From positions 415,599 through 479,598 of the forward strand of contig JADFAD010000003.1 in the NCBI GenBank assembly GCA_015665455.1: a stretch of DNA of 64,000 nucleotides, written 5' to 3'. A program made the translations under genes and the position numbers. This document shows positions 9,168-18,500 of this stretch, one piece after another. Source of the DNA: Oceanospirillaceae bacterium. GTDB taxonomy: Bacteria > Pseudomonadota > Gammaproteobacteria > Pseudomonadales > Litoribrevibacteraceae. How positions within the stretch are numbered: position 1 is the first letter of the stretch; each line of letters opens with the position of its first letter. Under the pieces are notes generated by a model. The model was not told where the DNA came from. It worked only from the letters and a program-made list of their open reading frames with translations, and made no database searches.

Positions 9168-11387
9168 CTAAATATATAGCGCCTGTGGGTTTAAGGTTGA
9201 TTCTGTATTTGCCTTTTCCTGTATTCCCATTTTTACTGGCACTGAATAGAGCCTTTCATTAGCGAACTGAGGCCAAATATGGCAAAGACCTGGCACTGCC
9301 ACCTTGGCAGTTTTTAAAGGAATTTGAGCTCGACTGTAGTCTACTACGAGCGTTTCTAACCCGAACTGACCAAGCTTGTTCACAATCGTTAATATGTCTT
9401 CCTTAATATCTAATACAGGCTCATGAATGTCCGAGTGAGATGCCATGTCCTCATTAGGGTATAAAAATCTACCCTCTTCTATCGCATCAAAGTCAAACGG
9501 AGCTGCATTTTGATTTCGTATCGGTATCAACTGACAAAGCTCTGTTAGTGCACGTTGAGCCGCCAACTCTGGAATAATGTGGCATCCAAACCCCATAATC
9601 CAGCCACCCGTTTCTTTATCTTTACCAATGCCAGCCATAACAGGGATTCCAAGATCCATTGTGAGATCTAACACCCAAAAGTCGTGCCCTTTTTCTTTGC
9701 TCGGAGATAATGATTCAGTGAGCTTAGTTAAGTTATTTGAATCCAAACGGGACAAATCAAACGACGGCCTAGGTAACCGGTTGTACCACCAAATGGAAGC
9801 GGCATCGCGCTCTATAAGTTCAAACAGACCTTGTAGAATTGCTTCTTCAAGAGTATTTCCTGCCGCACACCCATTCGAATGCCATCGACCAAATTGATCA
9901 TCATCAAAGGGGATATTACTGAAGCACTGACTTAAAGGGATATGTACAGGTTCGCTATGAGTTAATGACCAACTTGGCAACCAATGTATTTCACTGTTTT
10001 CATAAAGTTTCGCCGCTTGTTTTATCTTTGAGTCAGGGTGTTCATCGTCAGAAAAACATTGATATTGATATGAGCTGTAAGGCACTAAATCTTGAAAATT
10101 AAAGCTCCTTACTCCTGATGCTTGTAGAGACGACTGTGTTGATTTCATCAAAGGAACATCATCTTGGTAAAGCGCGTTACACCGCTCTATCGCCTCCGAT
10201 AAAGCACTGGCTTTTGACTGTTGATGACTAACCCCTTTGCCCAAACATATTTGTACAAAGCTATTATTATCAAAACTCTCTGAGGTCAATTTACTCGGTG
10301 TTTTAAAAAAACCTGAACGAAAGATCTTTACTGGATTTTCATCAGAGGTATTTAAATCATTAAGGTGATTAATAACCCCAGTAACAGGGCTAACCAGTGG
10401 CATCAGTTTTTGCACTGTGGCTTCTGCCGCGATACTTCTTGACCCCCCGTCTTGATTAAAACGGCTAAAACAACTCTTTAAGCTTATCGGAAAGCTCACT
10501 TGTTTCTCAAAATCATTTACAGCGTTAATATCAAGGTTAATTGGATGATAATCCGTCTGTTTGTTCTGCTTGTTATAAATTACTAAACTTCTGCTATCGA
10601 AAGATTCAGACTGAGCCATTAGATGGGTCTTTATCTGTTGCAGATGCTCATCAGAGAATGACGTATCCTGTTTGAACGAGTAACTATGCGACCGATCAGG
10701 CCATTTCGTCATTAATGCCTTTCTTACCGGTTGGTTATCAAGAATCCGTTTCTGTAAATTTGAGAATAAAGAATTTTCACCTTTTTCATACAGAGGGCTG
10801 ATCCAAATATTCTCTCCGCTGATTGAAATAATAAAGAAATGATCCTCTACCACTAAAGAAGATATTCTAGGGTCAAGAAAGTCATCGACAAGTATGAAAC
10901 TGATACTCTTTAAAGTACTCAGCTTCAAAGCAACTTCTTTTGCAGTATCGACAAATACTGGCTCTATTTCTTTCAAAAGGCTATGTGACGCAGCAGATAA
11001 ATTTACTAGATGGCAAGCTGTCGATAAACGTAAACATTCCATAACACTTTCTGTATCTACATCATCGAATGCGGGACGAGAATAACGCGCTTCATCTTCA
11101 GTAAATACCAATAACCCTGACTTACGTAACTGATTCACTTGGTAATAAAACAAAGCCGCCTGTTGCTGATTTTGTGAATCCGCAACTTGAATGATTTGTT
11201 CAACAGAGGCTTCACCATCGACGCAATAAAGGAAGGGAAATTTGTCCGCTGGTAATAAAAACTGTTGGGCTGCAGACAGTAACAAAACATCCTGATTATC
11301 TAAAATATATACATTTAAACTTGGATGCCATTTGAGGGCTTTAGTTGACTCTTCCATTAACGACACAACGCTACTACTTTGACTCAC
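9168..11387 (-). CDS. TOMM cyclodehydratase: leader-binding domain fused to YcaO
   Basis: A 739-residue fusion. Residues 1-90 resemble the leader-recognition module of bacteriocin cyclodehydratases (ocin/ThiF-like, TIGR03882 type). The C-terminal half is a YcaO domain with its ATP/Mg motifs (SKASALSEAIERC; GNTLEEAILQGLFELIERDA). YcaO enzymes activate backbone amides with ATP so that Cys, Ser or Thr side chains cyclise to thiazoline/oxazoline rings, while the fused domain holds the precursor leader. The start is GTG at 11387, overlapping the amidohydrolase end by 14 nt, with GAGGAA upstream. No flavin dehydrogenase (SagB-like) is encoded nearby, so rings may stay as azolines. It is the last gene of the minus-strand RiPP operon. 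Confidence 0.88.
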   Translation of the reverse strand: MSQSSSVVSLMEESTKALKWHPSLNVYILDNQDVLLLSAAQQFLLPADKFPFLYCVDGEASVEQIIQVADSQNQQQAALFYYQVNQLRKSGLLVFTEDEARYSRPAFDDVDTESVMECLRLSTACHLVNLSAASHSLLKEIEPVFVDTAKEVALKLSTLKSISFILVDDFLDPRISSLVVEDHFFIISISGENIWISPLYEKGENSLFSNLQKRILDNQPVRKALMTKWPDRSHSYSFKQDTSFSDEHLQQIKTHLMAQSESFDSRSLVIYNKQNKQTDYHPINLDINAVNDFEKQVSFPISLKSCFSRFNQDGGSRSIAAEATVQKLMPLVSPVTGVINHLNDLNTSDENPVKIFRSGFFKTPSKLTSESFDNNSFVQICLGKGVSHQQSKASALSEAIERCNALYQDDVPLMKSTQSSLQASGVRSFNFQDLVPYSSYQYQCFSDDEHPDSKIKQAAKLYENSEIHWLPSWSLTHSEPVHIPLSQCFSNIPFDDDQFGRWHSNGCAAGNTLEEAILQGLFELIERDAASIWWYNRLPRPSFDLSRLDSNNLTKLTESLSPSKEKGHDFWVLDLTMDLGIPVMAGIGKDKETGGWIMGFGCHIIPELAAQRALTELCQLIPIRNQNAAPFDFDAIEEGRFLYPNEDMASHSDIHEPVLDIKEDILTIVNKLGQFGLETLVVDYSRAQIPLKTAKVAVPGLCHIWPQFANERLYSVPVKMGIQEKANTESTLNPQALYI

Positions 11388-12597
11388 AAACTAATTCCTC
11401 TGGATAAATGTCTTTAGATCCAATATTTTCTTTATGAGCTTCCTTAGATGAACAATAAAAGTCTTGAGCGTTACTTTCAAAGATATCCCTTATCTCACTT
11501 TCAGTTAGATCACTTAACTGATCGAAGATATCTTCAGTAGTAAAATGTGAATGATCAGGATGAGGAAAGTCAGAGCCATAAAGCAGCTTCTTATGACCAA
11601 TCATATCAATTACTTCTCGAAGACAAGGCTCTCCGATTTCAATAGCCACCCAACACTGGCGCTTAAAATACTCCGATGGAAGCATCTTTATATTATCTTG
11701 AACCAAACTTGGAAATTCTGGATAACAAATATTATCCAAACGCCATAGCCAGTGAGGGACCCACGATGCACCCGCTTCTAAGAAAGCAATTTTAAGTTTT
11801 GGGTGTTGCTCTAAAACACCTGATTCCAACAAAGAAACAAAAGCCATTTGGGCTTCAATAGGATGTGAACACGCATGCTGAGCAAATCTAGTATCAAACC
11901 GATCAGAGCCCGCTGTAGGAGCATTAAGGTTCGTCCCTCCATGGAAAGCAACTGCAATATTTTGATCCTCGCATTTAGACCAAAATTCAGCATAATCAAC
12001 ATGGCCTAAGTCTTTGCCCATAATTACTTCAGGTCTCAAAGTAATTGACGTCCAGCCATTATTAATAACTTGATCCAACTGATTACACATTGTTGTAGGG
12101 TCATGACGGCTAATCAAGCCTACGGCCTTCAAACGCTCACTATTGGTATCACAATAATCTTTTAACCAACGATTATACGCTTCTGCATATGCAAGAGAGA
12201 CTGCTGCCGCTAACTGATGGTGGTTAACAATATAACCAGCAAAGGTAGGAAATATAAATGCAACTGAAACCTTGGATTCATCCATTGACTTAAGCTGTGT
12301 GTCACCATGCATTGCGTCAGCGCGTTGAGATTGATTCCCTTTACCTTTGCTAGAACTCGCTATTTGAATCTCTTCAGTCCAATTACTCAATATAGGGATA
12401 TCACCAACTACATAAGTTGGGGGCAAACTTACATTTGCTGCTTCACCCAACCGCTCTATTCGTCTAAGTCGATTTTCAGGATTGTCATTAATGAAGCTAA
12501 TTGGAAATTCCTGATGAATTTTCGCATCAAGGTATTTTTGCCACAACGTCAAAGGTTCCATTACATGACGGTCTGAATCTTGAATTTTAAAAGACAT
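11374..12597 (-). CDS. Amidohydrolase (ACMSD-like, Amidohydro_2)
   Basis: A 407-residue metal-dependent hydrolase/decarboxylase-like protein. It begins with the family signature (DSDRHVMEP, a variant of the usual DxHxxEP) and contains AFHGG and the late active-site motif YGSDFPHPD. It should be cytosolic with a TIM-barrel fold. AGGTAATAAT precedes the ATG. Its end overlaps the YcaO gene, so it is part of the RiPP operon and may act on the modified peptide or on a small product, but no substrate can be deduced. The first motif reads RH where many members have DxH, so metal ligation may vary. Confidence 0.82.
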   Translation of the reverse strand: MSFKIQDSDRHVMEPLTLWQKYLDAKIHQEFPISFINDNPENRLRRIERLGEAANVSLPPTYVVGDIPILSNWTEEIQIASSSKGKGNQSQRADAMHGDTQLKSMDESKVSVAFIFPTFAGYIVNHHQLAAAVSLAYAEAYNRWLKDYCDTNSERLKAVGLISRHDPTTMCNQLDQVINNGWTSITLRPEVIMGKDLGHVDYAEFWSKCEDQNIAVAFHGGTNLNAPTAGSDRFDTRFAQHACSHPIEAQMAFVSLLESGVLEQHPKLKIAFLEAGASWVPHWLWRLDNICYPEFPSLVQDNIKMLPSEYFKRQCWVAIEIGEPCLREVIDMIGHKKLLYGSDFPHPDHSHFTTEDIFDQLSDLTESEIRDIFESNAQDFYCSSKEAHKENIGSKDIYPEELVCESK

Positions 12598-12624
12598 ATT
12601 ATTACCTAGTTAAACAACTAAAAT

Positions 12625-13358
12625 TTAAGAATTAGAGATAGAGTTATTTTGATATATTACTGGACAATACTTCTCATCCTTCAATAAGGCCCTATAACCA
12701 TAATCATCAAATCGGGTATCAAGTTTAGCTTCATCAGTTAACAACCCTATAGCAATAGCATAACGATCGAAGTTACTAGAATTAAAGGCACTAGAATTAA
12801 TAGCACTCCCATGTAACGTATCTTTGTGATAAAAACTAATGCTACCAGCGTTCATCTCTGCGATTGTTTCAAACCAATCGTTGTTAGAGTCACTTCGTAT
12901 TCTATCTCTTTGATGTTCTATATTTTGAATATTAGCCCCTGTATAAGGGCTTCTTTCAGGCCAAAGTTGTGAACCCTGAATATACCTAATCGATCCAGTT
13001 TCTGAACTTACATCGACCAGTGGAATCCAAGCAGTAATTACGCCGTCTTTAAAAAAAGGCATGTATTTCAAATCTCGATGAAAACCAACTTGCCCTCATC
13101 TCTACTGCCCAACGGTTTAAAATATAGCTGGCTTCCCCAGACTTTTATTTGTTTTGAACCAGTTACTTTAGCTGCAAGTTCACCTATACGAGAAGAAGTC
13201 AAAAGAGAATACAAAGCAGGTAATGTTAGGTGTATTTGAGATATCCTCTTAATTATATTTTTTTCCTGCAGACTACTGACCATCCACAATGGAGAATTAC
13301 TAACTAATTCACTACATAAAGCCTGATCTACTAAAGATATAGCTTCATTTACACCCAA
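12625..13358 (-). pseudogene. Second phytanoyl-CoA dioxygenase-like gene, frameshifted and 5'-truncated
   Basis: Two ORFs (13068-13358 from a TTG, and 12625-13071) together match the intact dioxygenase at 13625-14395 almost end to end: SRIGELAAKVTGSKQIKVWG, then YMPFFKDGVITAWIPL, then the LHGS distal His and the DYGY..L.DEKYCPVIY tail. Around 13080-13092 one base is missing. Restoring it recreates GFHRD, which carries the iron-binding HxD. The first 25 or so residues of the family are absent, and a stop lies just upstream of the TTG. The gene is therefore probably dead, unless the missing base is a sequencing error. Confidence 0.75.
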
Positions 13359-13602
13359 AGTTTGTCAGATACTTCTTAGGGTCATTATTGATATCCTTTA
13401 ATTCTTCCAAGGTTTCTTTTGATGGGTCTACCTGAAGTGGCCATACATATGAAACTAAACGAGACCGTGCAACTTGCCAGTCTTGTATAGCTTGAATATT
13501 ATCAATTACACTTTTATCGCCTACTTGAGACCCAGAGTTCCTTTCTATTTCACACTCCAATTTAATATTTAATTCATTCCCAGCCATATAACAAAAATAC
13601 AT
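13345..13602 (-). CDS. Truncated TOMM precursor-like ORF
   Basis: An 85-residue ORF with no strong ribosome site (alternative start at Met6). Residues 42-54 (DWQVARSRLVSYVW) carry the pattern W-x7-V-[SA]-Y-x-W found twice, with identical spacing, in the 374-residue protein at 14438-15562. The ORF stops soon after the leader-like part (..DPKKYLTNFGCK), where the other protein continues for about 90 residues, and it runs into the 5'-truncated dioxygenase copy. I read it as the remains of a duplicated precursor gene whose 3' half was deleted. It could still make a short peptide. The only Cys near the C-terminus is in FGCK. Confidence 0.5.
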   Translation of the reverse strand: MYFCYMAGNELNIKLECEIERNSGSQVGDKSVIDNIQAIQDWQVARSRLVSYVWPLQVDPSKETLEELKDINNDPKKYLTNFGCK

Positions 13603-13624
13603 TAGATTAATTAGTTATATAGTG

Positions 13625-14395
13625 TTAACTAGAATAAATGGTAGGACAAAATTTTTCATCACTTAAAATCATTGAGTAACCATAATCCTCAACCTTCTCA
13701 TCAAGCTCAACGCTGTCTGTGATTAACCCTATAGTTAATACACTTCTATCTAAACTCGATTTATTAGGATAACTTCCATGTAAAACATCAAATGAATGAA
13801 AGCTCACCCCTCCTAAATCTAAAATTATGTCCTTTTCATCCCAGGTTTTATTGTTGTAATAATCCTTTAAGCTTTTAACTTGACGATCTAAGGATTGAAT
13901 CTCCCCGCCAGTACAGTAGTCATCTCGATCCCATAGGTGAGATCCTTCTACTACAGTTAAAGGACCGCTATTAGCACCCACATTAGTTAGAGGCAACCAA
14001 GCAGTTAAAACACCTTTTTTAAAAAAAGGCATATGCTGTGAATCCCTGTGAAAACCAACATTCCCTTTTGAATTAGATAGCTTTGGTTTGTGGAATAACT
14101 GGCAACCCCAAACTTTAATAACCTTTGAACCTGTGAGTAGCGCAGCTAATTCGCCTATTTTAGATTGAGTTATTGCTTCAAATATAACCTGATCAGTCAT
14201 GTGTATTTGAGAAAGTCTTGTAAGCTCAGTTATCCCATCACCAAAATGAGACCATGGTTTAGCACCTGTTTCATATGAACCATCTAAAACCTGTTCAACT
14301 CTATGCTTCGCTCTCTCAAGTAAAGGCTTGTCTAATCCAGCGTTTTTAAATTCTATAAAACCACGCCGTTCAAATTCATTTCTAAATATATTCAT
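13625..14395 (-). CDS. Phytanoyl-CoA dioxygenase (PhyH)-type Fe(II)/2-oxoglutarate oxygenase
   Basis: A 256-residue protein with the facial-triad motif H116-R-D118 (GFHRDSQHMP) and distal His206 (VLHGS), plus the double-stranded beta-helix surroundings (TAWLPLTNVGANSGPLTVVEGSHLW). Such enzymes hydroxylate or otherwise oxidise substrates using 2-oxoglutarate and oxygen. Placed directly after the precursor gene in a TOMM operon, it may hydroxylate the precursor peptide, but no homologue with that proven role is claimed here. A decayed paralogue lies just downstream. The ribosome site is weak. Confidence 0.82.
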   Translation of the reverse strand: MNIFRNEFERRGFIEFKNAGLDKPLLERAKHRVEQVLDGSYETGAKPWSHFGDGITELTRLSQIHMTDQVIFEAITQSKIGELAALLTGSKVIKVWGCQLFHKPKLSNSKGNVGFHRDSQHMPFFKKGVLTAWLPLTNVGANSGPLTVVEGSHLWDRDDYCTGGEIQSLDRQVKSLKDYYNNKTWDEKDIILDLGGVSFHSFDVLHGSYPNKSSLDRSVLTIGLITDSVELDEKVEDYGYSMILSDEKFCPTIYSS

Positions 14396-14437
14396 AAGAA
14401 GATACTTTGAGCCATATAAATATGGCTCATTAAAAAA

Positions 14438-15562
14438 TCACGTACTAGTGAAAGGTTGATTAGCGCGCATAGCGATCAGATCAGCCAAAGCTATTGGATC
14501 ATAGTCCTCTTTTTCAAGAGGTTCCGGCATATCAATTGATAAAGTTGCGGTGTAACTATTAACATTATACTTTTTAGTTAATGTATCAGTCATATGATCC
14601 ATAACCTCTTCCGAGGGCATACTTTCTGCATATGAAATTAGAATATTTAGTCCATCAGCAATTTCATAATCTAAGTTATTTAATAAAGTAGGGTAATCTT
14701 CAAGCGCAACAGCTCTTTTTGTTAAGCCATAACCTTCTTGAGTCTTAACAGCACCGATACGTTTTGACTTTTCCAAAGACCAGTTATACGCCACTAGACG
14801 GGGAACAAAGTGCATCCAAGCATAGTCATCATCCACACCTTCTGATCCTCCTCTATCACCTTCTTGTTGTGAATGATTTTCTTGTCCATAGGACAGAAAA
14901 GGATTACTTTCGTCTCCGCCAAGTCCTGTTGAATTTTGGGCAGTGCCAATCTCTAGACTGTCATGATCTAAATCATCTATTTTAATATCTAAAGGAACAG
15001 AAGCTGAGTTAGTTGAATCATCAGATTGCTGAAATAATTGAGCAAATGGGAAGTATCTTTGAATTGCAACAAAATCAGAGAGCATAGAACTCGAACGATC
15101 ATCAAACTTCGGGATTTTAATTTCTAAATCTATAGCTAAATTTTTCCAGCCATTGATCGGAACATATGCTCTTTGCCACTGATATTCGGGCTTCTTTTCA
15201 TTACCTTCTTTTAAATTATTGTAGTTTTTACTACAAACATTGATTACATTGTATTTTTGTTTTTTCCCATTAAAATCTACATAAGAGAAAAATGAAACCC
15301 CATGAGATCGTCCAGAGCCTTTCCCCTCCTCAATAAAAGGATCTATATTTTTAACTCCAAGCTTATCAAGAACATAATACAAAACATTCGACTTATATAT
15401 GTTCTCTTGGGCGTCATCCGAGACAATTTTATTAACATCAGAATAATTATCCCAGTAATACGAAACCGCTTTTTGCCACAATATATCCCAAGCAGAATTG
15501 GTATAAACCGACCATTCTGAGTCCTTTAAACCGCTTGAAAAATTTTCAATATTTTCACTCAT
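14438..15562 (-). CDS. Probable TOMM precursor protein with two tandem units
   Basis: 374 residues from the ATG at 15562, which has GCAGG 6 nt upstream. The protein has two related halves. Unit 1 starts at W25 (WDILWQKAVSYYW) and ends near LSDFVAIQRYFPF (162-174). Unit 2 starts at W249 (WMHFVPRLVAYNW) and ends ALADLIAMRANQPFTST at the C-terminus. Between them is an acidic, Gly/Ser/Asp-rich linker (about 180-247). The layout (Trp-rich leader-like helix, a hydrophobic strand ending in Pro, then a short tail) is what I expect for BMA_0021/BMA_0022-type TOMM precursors, which accompany this kind of kinase-cyclase fusion. The tail offers Thr-Ser-Thr for heterocyclisation. The family call is inference; the repeat is seen directly. 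Confidence 0.6.
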   Translation of the reverse strand: MSENIENFSSGLKDSEWSVYTNSAWDILWQKAVSYYWDNYSDVNKIVSDDAQENIYKSNVLYYVLDKLGVKNIDPFIEEGKGSGRSHGVSFFSYVDFNGKKQKYNVINVCSKNYNNLKEGNEKKPEYQWQRAYVPINGWKNLAIDLEIKIPKFDDRSSSMLSDFVAIQRYFPFAQLFQQSDDSTNSASVPLDIKIDDLDHDSLEIGTAQNSTGLGGDESNPFLSYGQENHSQQEGDRGGSEGVDDDYAWMHFVPRLVAYNWSLEKSKRIGAVKTQEGYGLTKRAVALEDYPTLLNNLDYEIADGLNILISYAESMPSEEVMDHMTDTLTKKYNVNSYTATLSIDMPEPLEKEDYDPIALADLIAMRANQPFTST

Positions 15563-15572
15563 TATCAACCTG

Positions 15573-18500
15573 CTATTTATTGTTAATTAATTTTGACCTA
15601 AGTTCTATCAACCTAGATCTCTCCGTTTCAAACATATTACTTTCATCTAACTTTTCTTTAAGGTTTAACCCTTGAAGCTCAAACAAATCAGAACTCTGTT
15701 TTTTACTAAGACAAATAGATTCATTTATCAGAAAACTAATTTTATTAGAAAATTTTCTTTCCAACATAAAGTAACTTTCAGCAAGTTTTAATTTTAAAAA
15801 AGGAACAGCTGAAGAGATATCATGCTCAATTGACAATGAAATAATTTTTTCACAAAGTGATACCGCTTTCATTGGATCATTACTATTAATATAGGCATCA
15901 ACTATTATTGGAACATACCAACTAATAGCAAATATCTGACCCGTATCGATCATTAAATCCAAGCATTCAATCGAAGATTCAGTATCTCCTAAAGCTGCTG
16001 AATAAAGGGTTTTTACATAAATATAATGCCATACTGAGCTCTTTCTATGTTCATACTTATTGTTATATTCATTACCAGTTTCTAAAACCAATTGAATATC
16101 ATTAGTAAAATAACCGTATAACGCTTTAAACAAATATGCAAAAGCTATTGAAGAGTCATGATTAATATACTCTGAGTATTCTACTGCTTCGCGAATAGCA
16201 TCTTTTGCAAGCGATAACTCACCGAGATGAAGGTATGTGATTGAAGATAGTGAAAGTAACTGAGCTTTTCCATCTGTCCCAAACTCTAAAGCTAAATCCT
16301 TATCAAGGTCCTCATCGTAAAGAGAACTTGCCTTTTCATAAGACTTTTTAGATTTAATTAAATCACCATCTATCATATAAGCTTGGGCTAGATGTGTTAA
16401 AATCAACATTTCTTTTTGCCTATCACCTTCCTCTCTAGCTCTTGTTAATATATCCTCACCTAATTCCCTAGCTTCTTTTCTTTTCGAAGAGTAATGCAAT
16501 ATCTGAAACCGAATCCAATCAGACTTCCTGTCAATTTCTTCTAAATTTAAAACTCCGTCTTGATACTTATTAATTTCAATTTCTCCAATTAAGAATTTAA
16601 TTCGAGAATTTATGACAGATAAACTTTCCCCACCATAACCATTAACCGTCATTTCAGCAGTAACAACTGAGTTACAAAGCCCAAGTTCACTTCTCAATCG
16701 TATGTCTTCTTCCTCTATAAAAGGAATACAAGCTATAGCCTTATAATAAATAGAAATGGCTTCGTTATAGGCTGAATTTGAAACAAAACTAAGAATAGAG
16801 TATATATAATGATCAACTGCATTTATAAACTCTTCAGCCTTCAGGTAATGTTCAGCTACATTCAGCGAGTATTCTTTATTCTCCTTTCCGTAAAAACAGA
16901 GTAACGAATCAGCTACTGATTTGTGATAACGCTTAGAGGTAGCCAGTCCTGTACTCCCATAAGCAGCATCTCTCACCAAAGCATGCTTAAAGATGTAGCT
17001 GTCACCATTCACCTGTCGTTGCCTAATGACCAATTCATTAGCGATCAATTCATTTAGATCCGTCTGAATAAATTCTTCAGTTTTATTCGAAGCCGCCACC
17101 AACAAGTCATAATCAAATTCACGGCCAATGGTTGCGGCCAATTGCGCGGTATCTTTTGCAGATACCAACCCGTCGAGCTTCTGTTGTAATGATTCCAGCA
17201 AAGTTTCAGGTACTTCTGCTAACTTGTCTTCTGAGACAAAGTCCACAACGCCGTTCAGGTGTTGAACTAATGTTTTTGATCGAAGCATGTTGACCAGTTC
17301 TTCAATGAACAACGGAATCCCGTCTGTTCTTGAAGTAACAACATCAAGTACGTTTTCAGATACATGCTGATGATCAAAGAGGGATTGAATAAACGCATTA
17401 GTGCTCGCTTTGGACAAACCTAATACCTCAAACCCAACGTCAACCCCCTCTTCTAGTTGGCTAGGGAGTGCTTTGCGTGAAGTACTGATAAAGACGGAAT
17501 CTTTATCTTTGAACAGGGTGTGATTGATGAGATTTTGAATGAATTCAATGCTGGTTGGGTCAGCCCAGTGCATATCCTCAAAAATAAACAGATGTCTGAT
17601 TGAATTTGCTTCAATATCATTCAGAAGTAACACAATCAACGTGTCAAACAGTATGCTCTTTTGAATATCTGGGGCTTGGGTAACTACCGATAAGTCATCA
17701 GGTAACGGTAAATGCAGCCAAGTACACAACAATGGCACAGCCAAGGTTTCATCTAGATCGGGCACCTCTGATAGTAATGACCTGAACTTTTCAACGGATA
17801 CTTCTGCTTCGAGTGAATCTAAGGAATACTTATATTTAAGAACATTCAAGATTGGATACAATGCATTATATTTATGTTCTGGCAAACACTGAGCAATGAA
17901 ATGTTGAAAATTATTTGCTCGATTTCTCAATTCAAAAATCAATCGTGATTTACCAATGCCCGCATCACCAAATACATGCGCAACCGAATCATCATTACGC
18001 TCATTCAGAAGCTCTACTAACTCAGCAAGCTCTTGGTCTCGCCCGACGAATTCATGGTTTGCTCTATTCCCCCTTAAGAACCCAAACGCTTCTACTGAAC
18101 GTTCGCCCACTAAGTGATGTAACGTTACCTGTTTCTGATTCACGCCAATCGGTTTGATAGCATCCGGTGTAAATTCAATGTAGGTATCAAGCAGTTTTTT
18201 ACTGGCATCGGAACACAAAACTTGCTTAGGCAAGGCGTGTCGAGCCAATTCCATTGCGATATTGGGAGTGTCTCCTTCTGGCGCTGTATCGGAGTAATTG
18301 GTCACGAGCCCGGTATGGATACCCATTCGAACCAAGACTTCAATGCCTTGGGTTGATTTCAGCAAGGCATTACGCTGGTTAAGACTGCTCGAAATTTCTA
18401 ACGCCGTTCGCGCACATAAACGGCTATCGTTATCACTTACAGTGGGATAACCAAAATAAAACAGTAAGGTGTCGCCCAACGTACCGGCATGAAATGCGCC

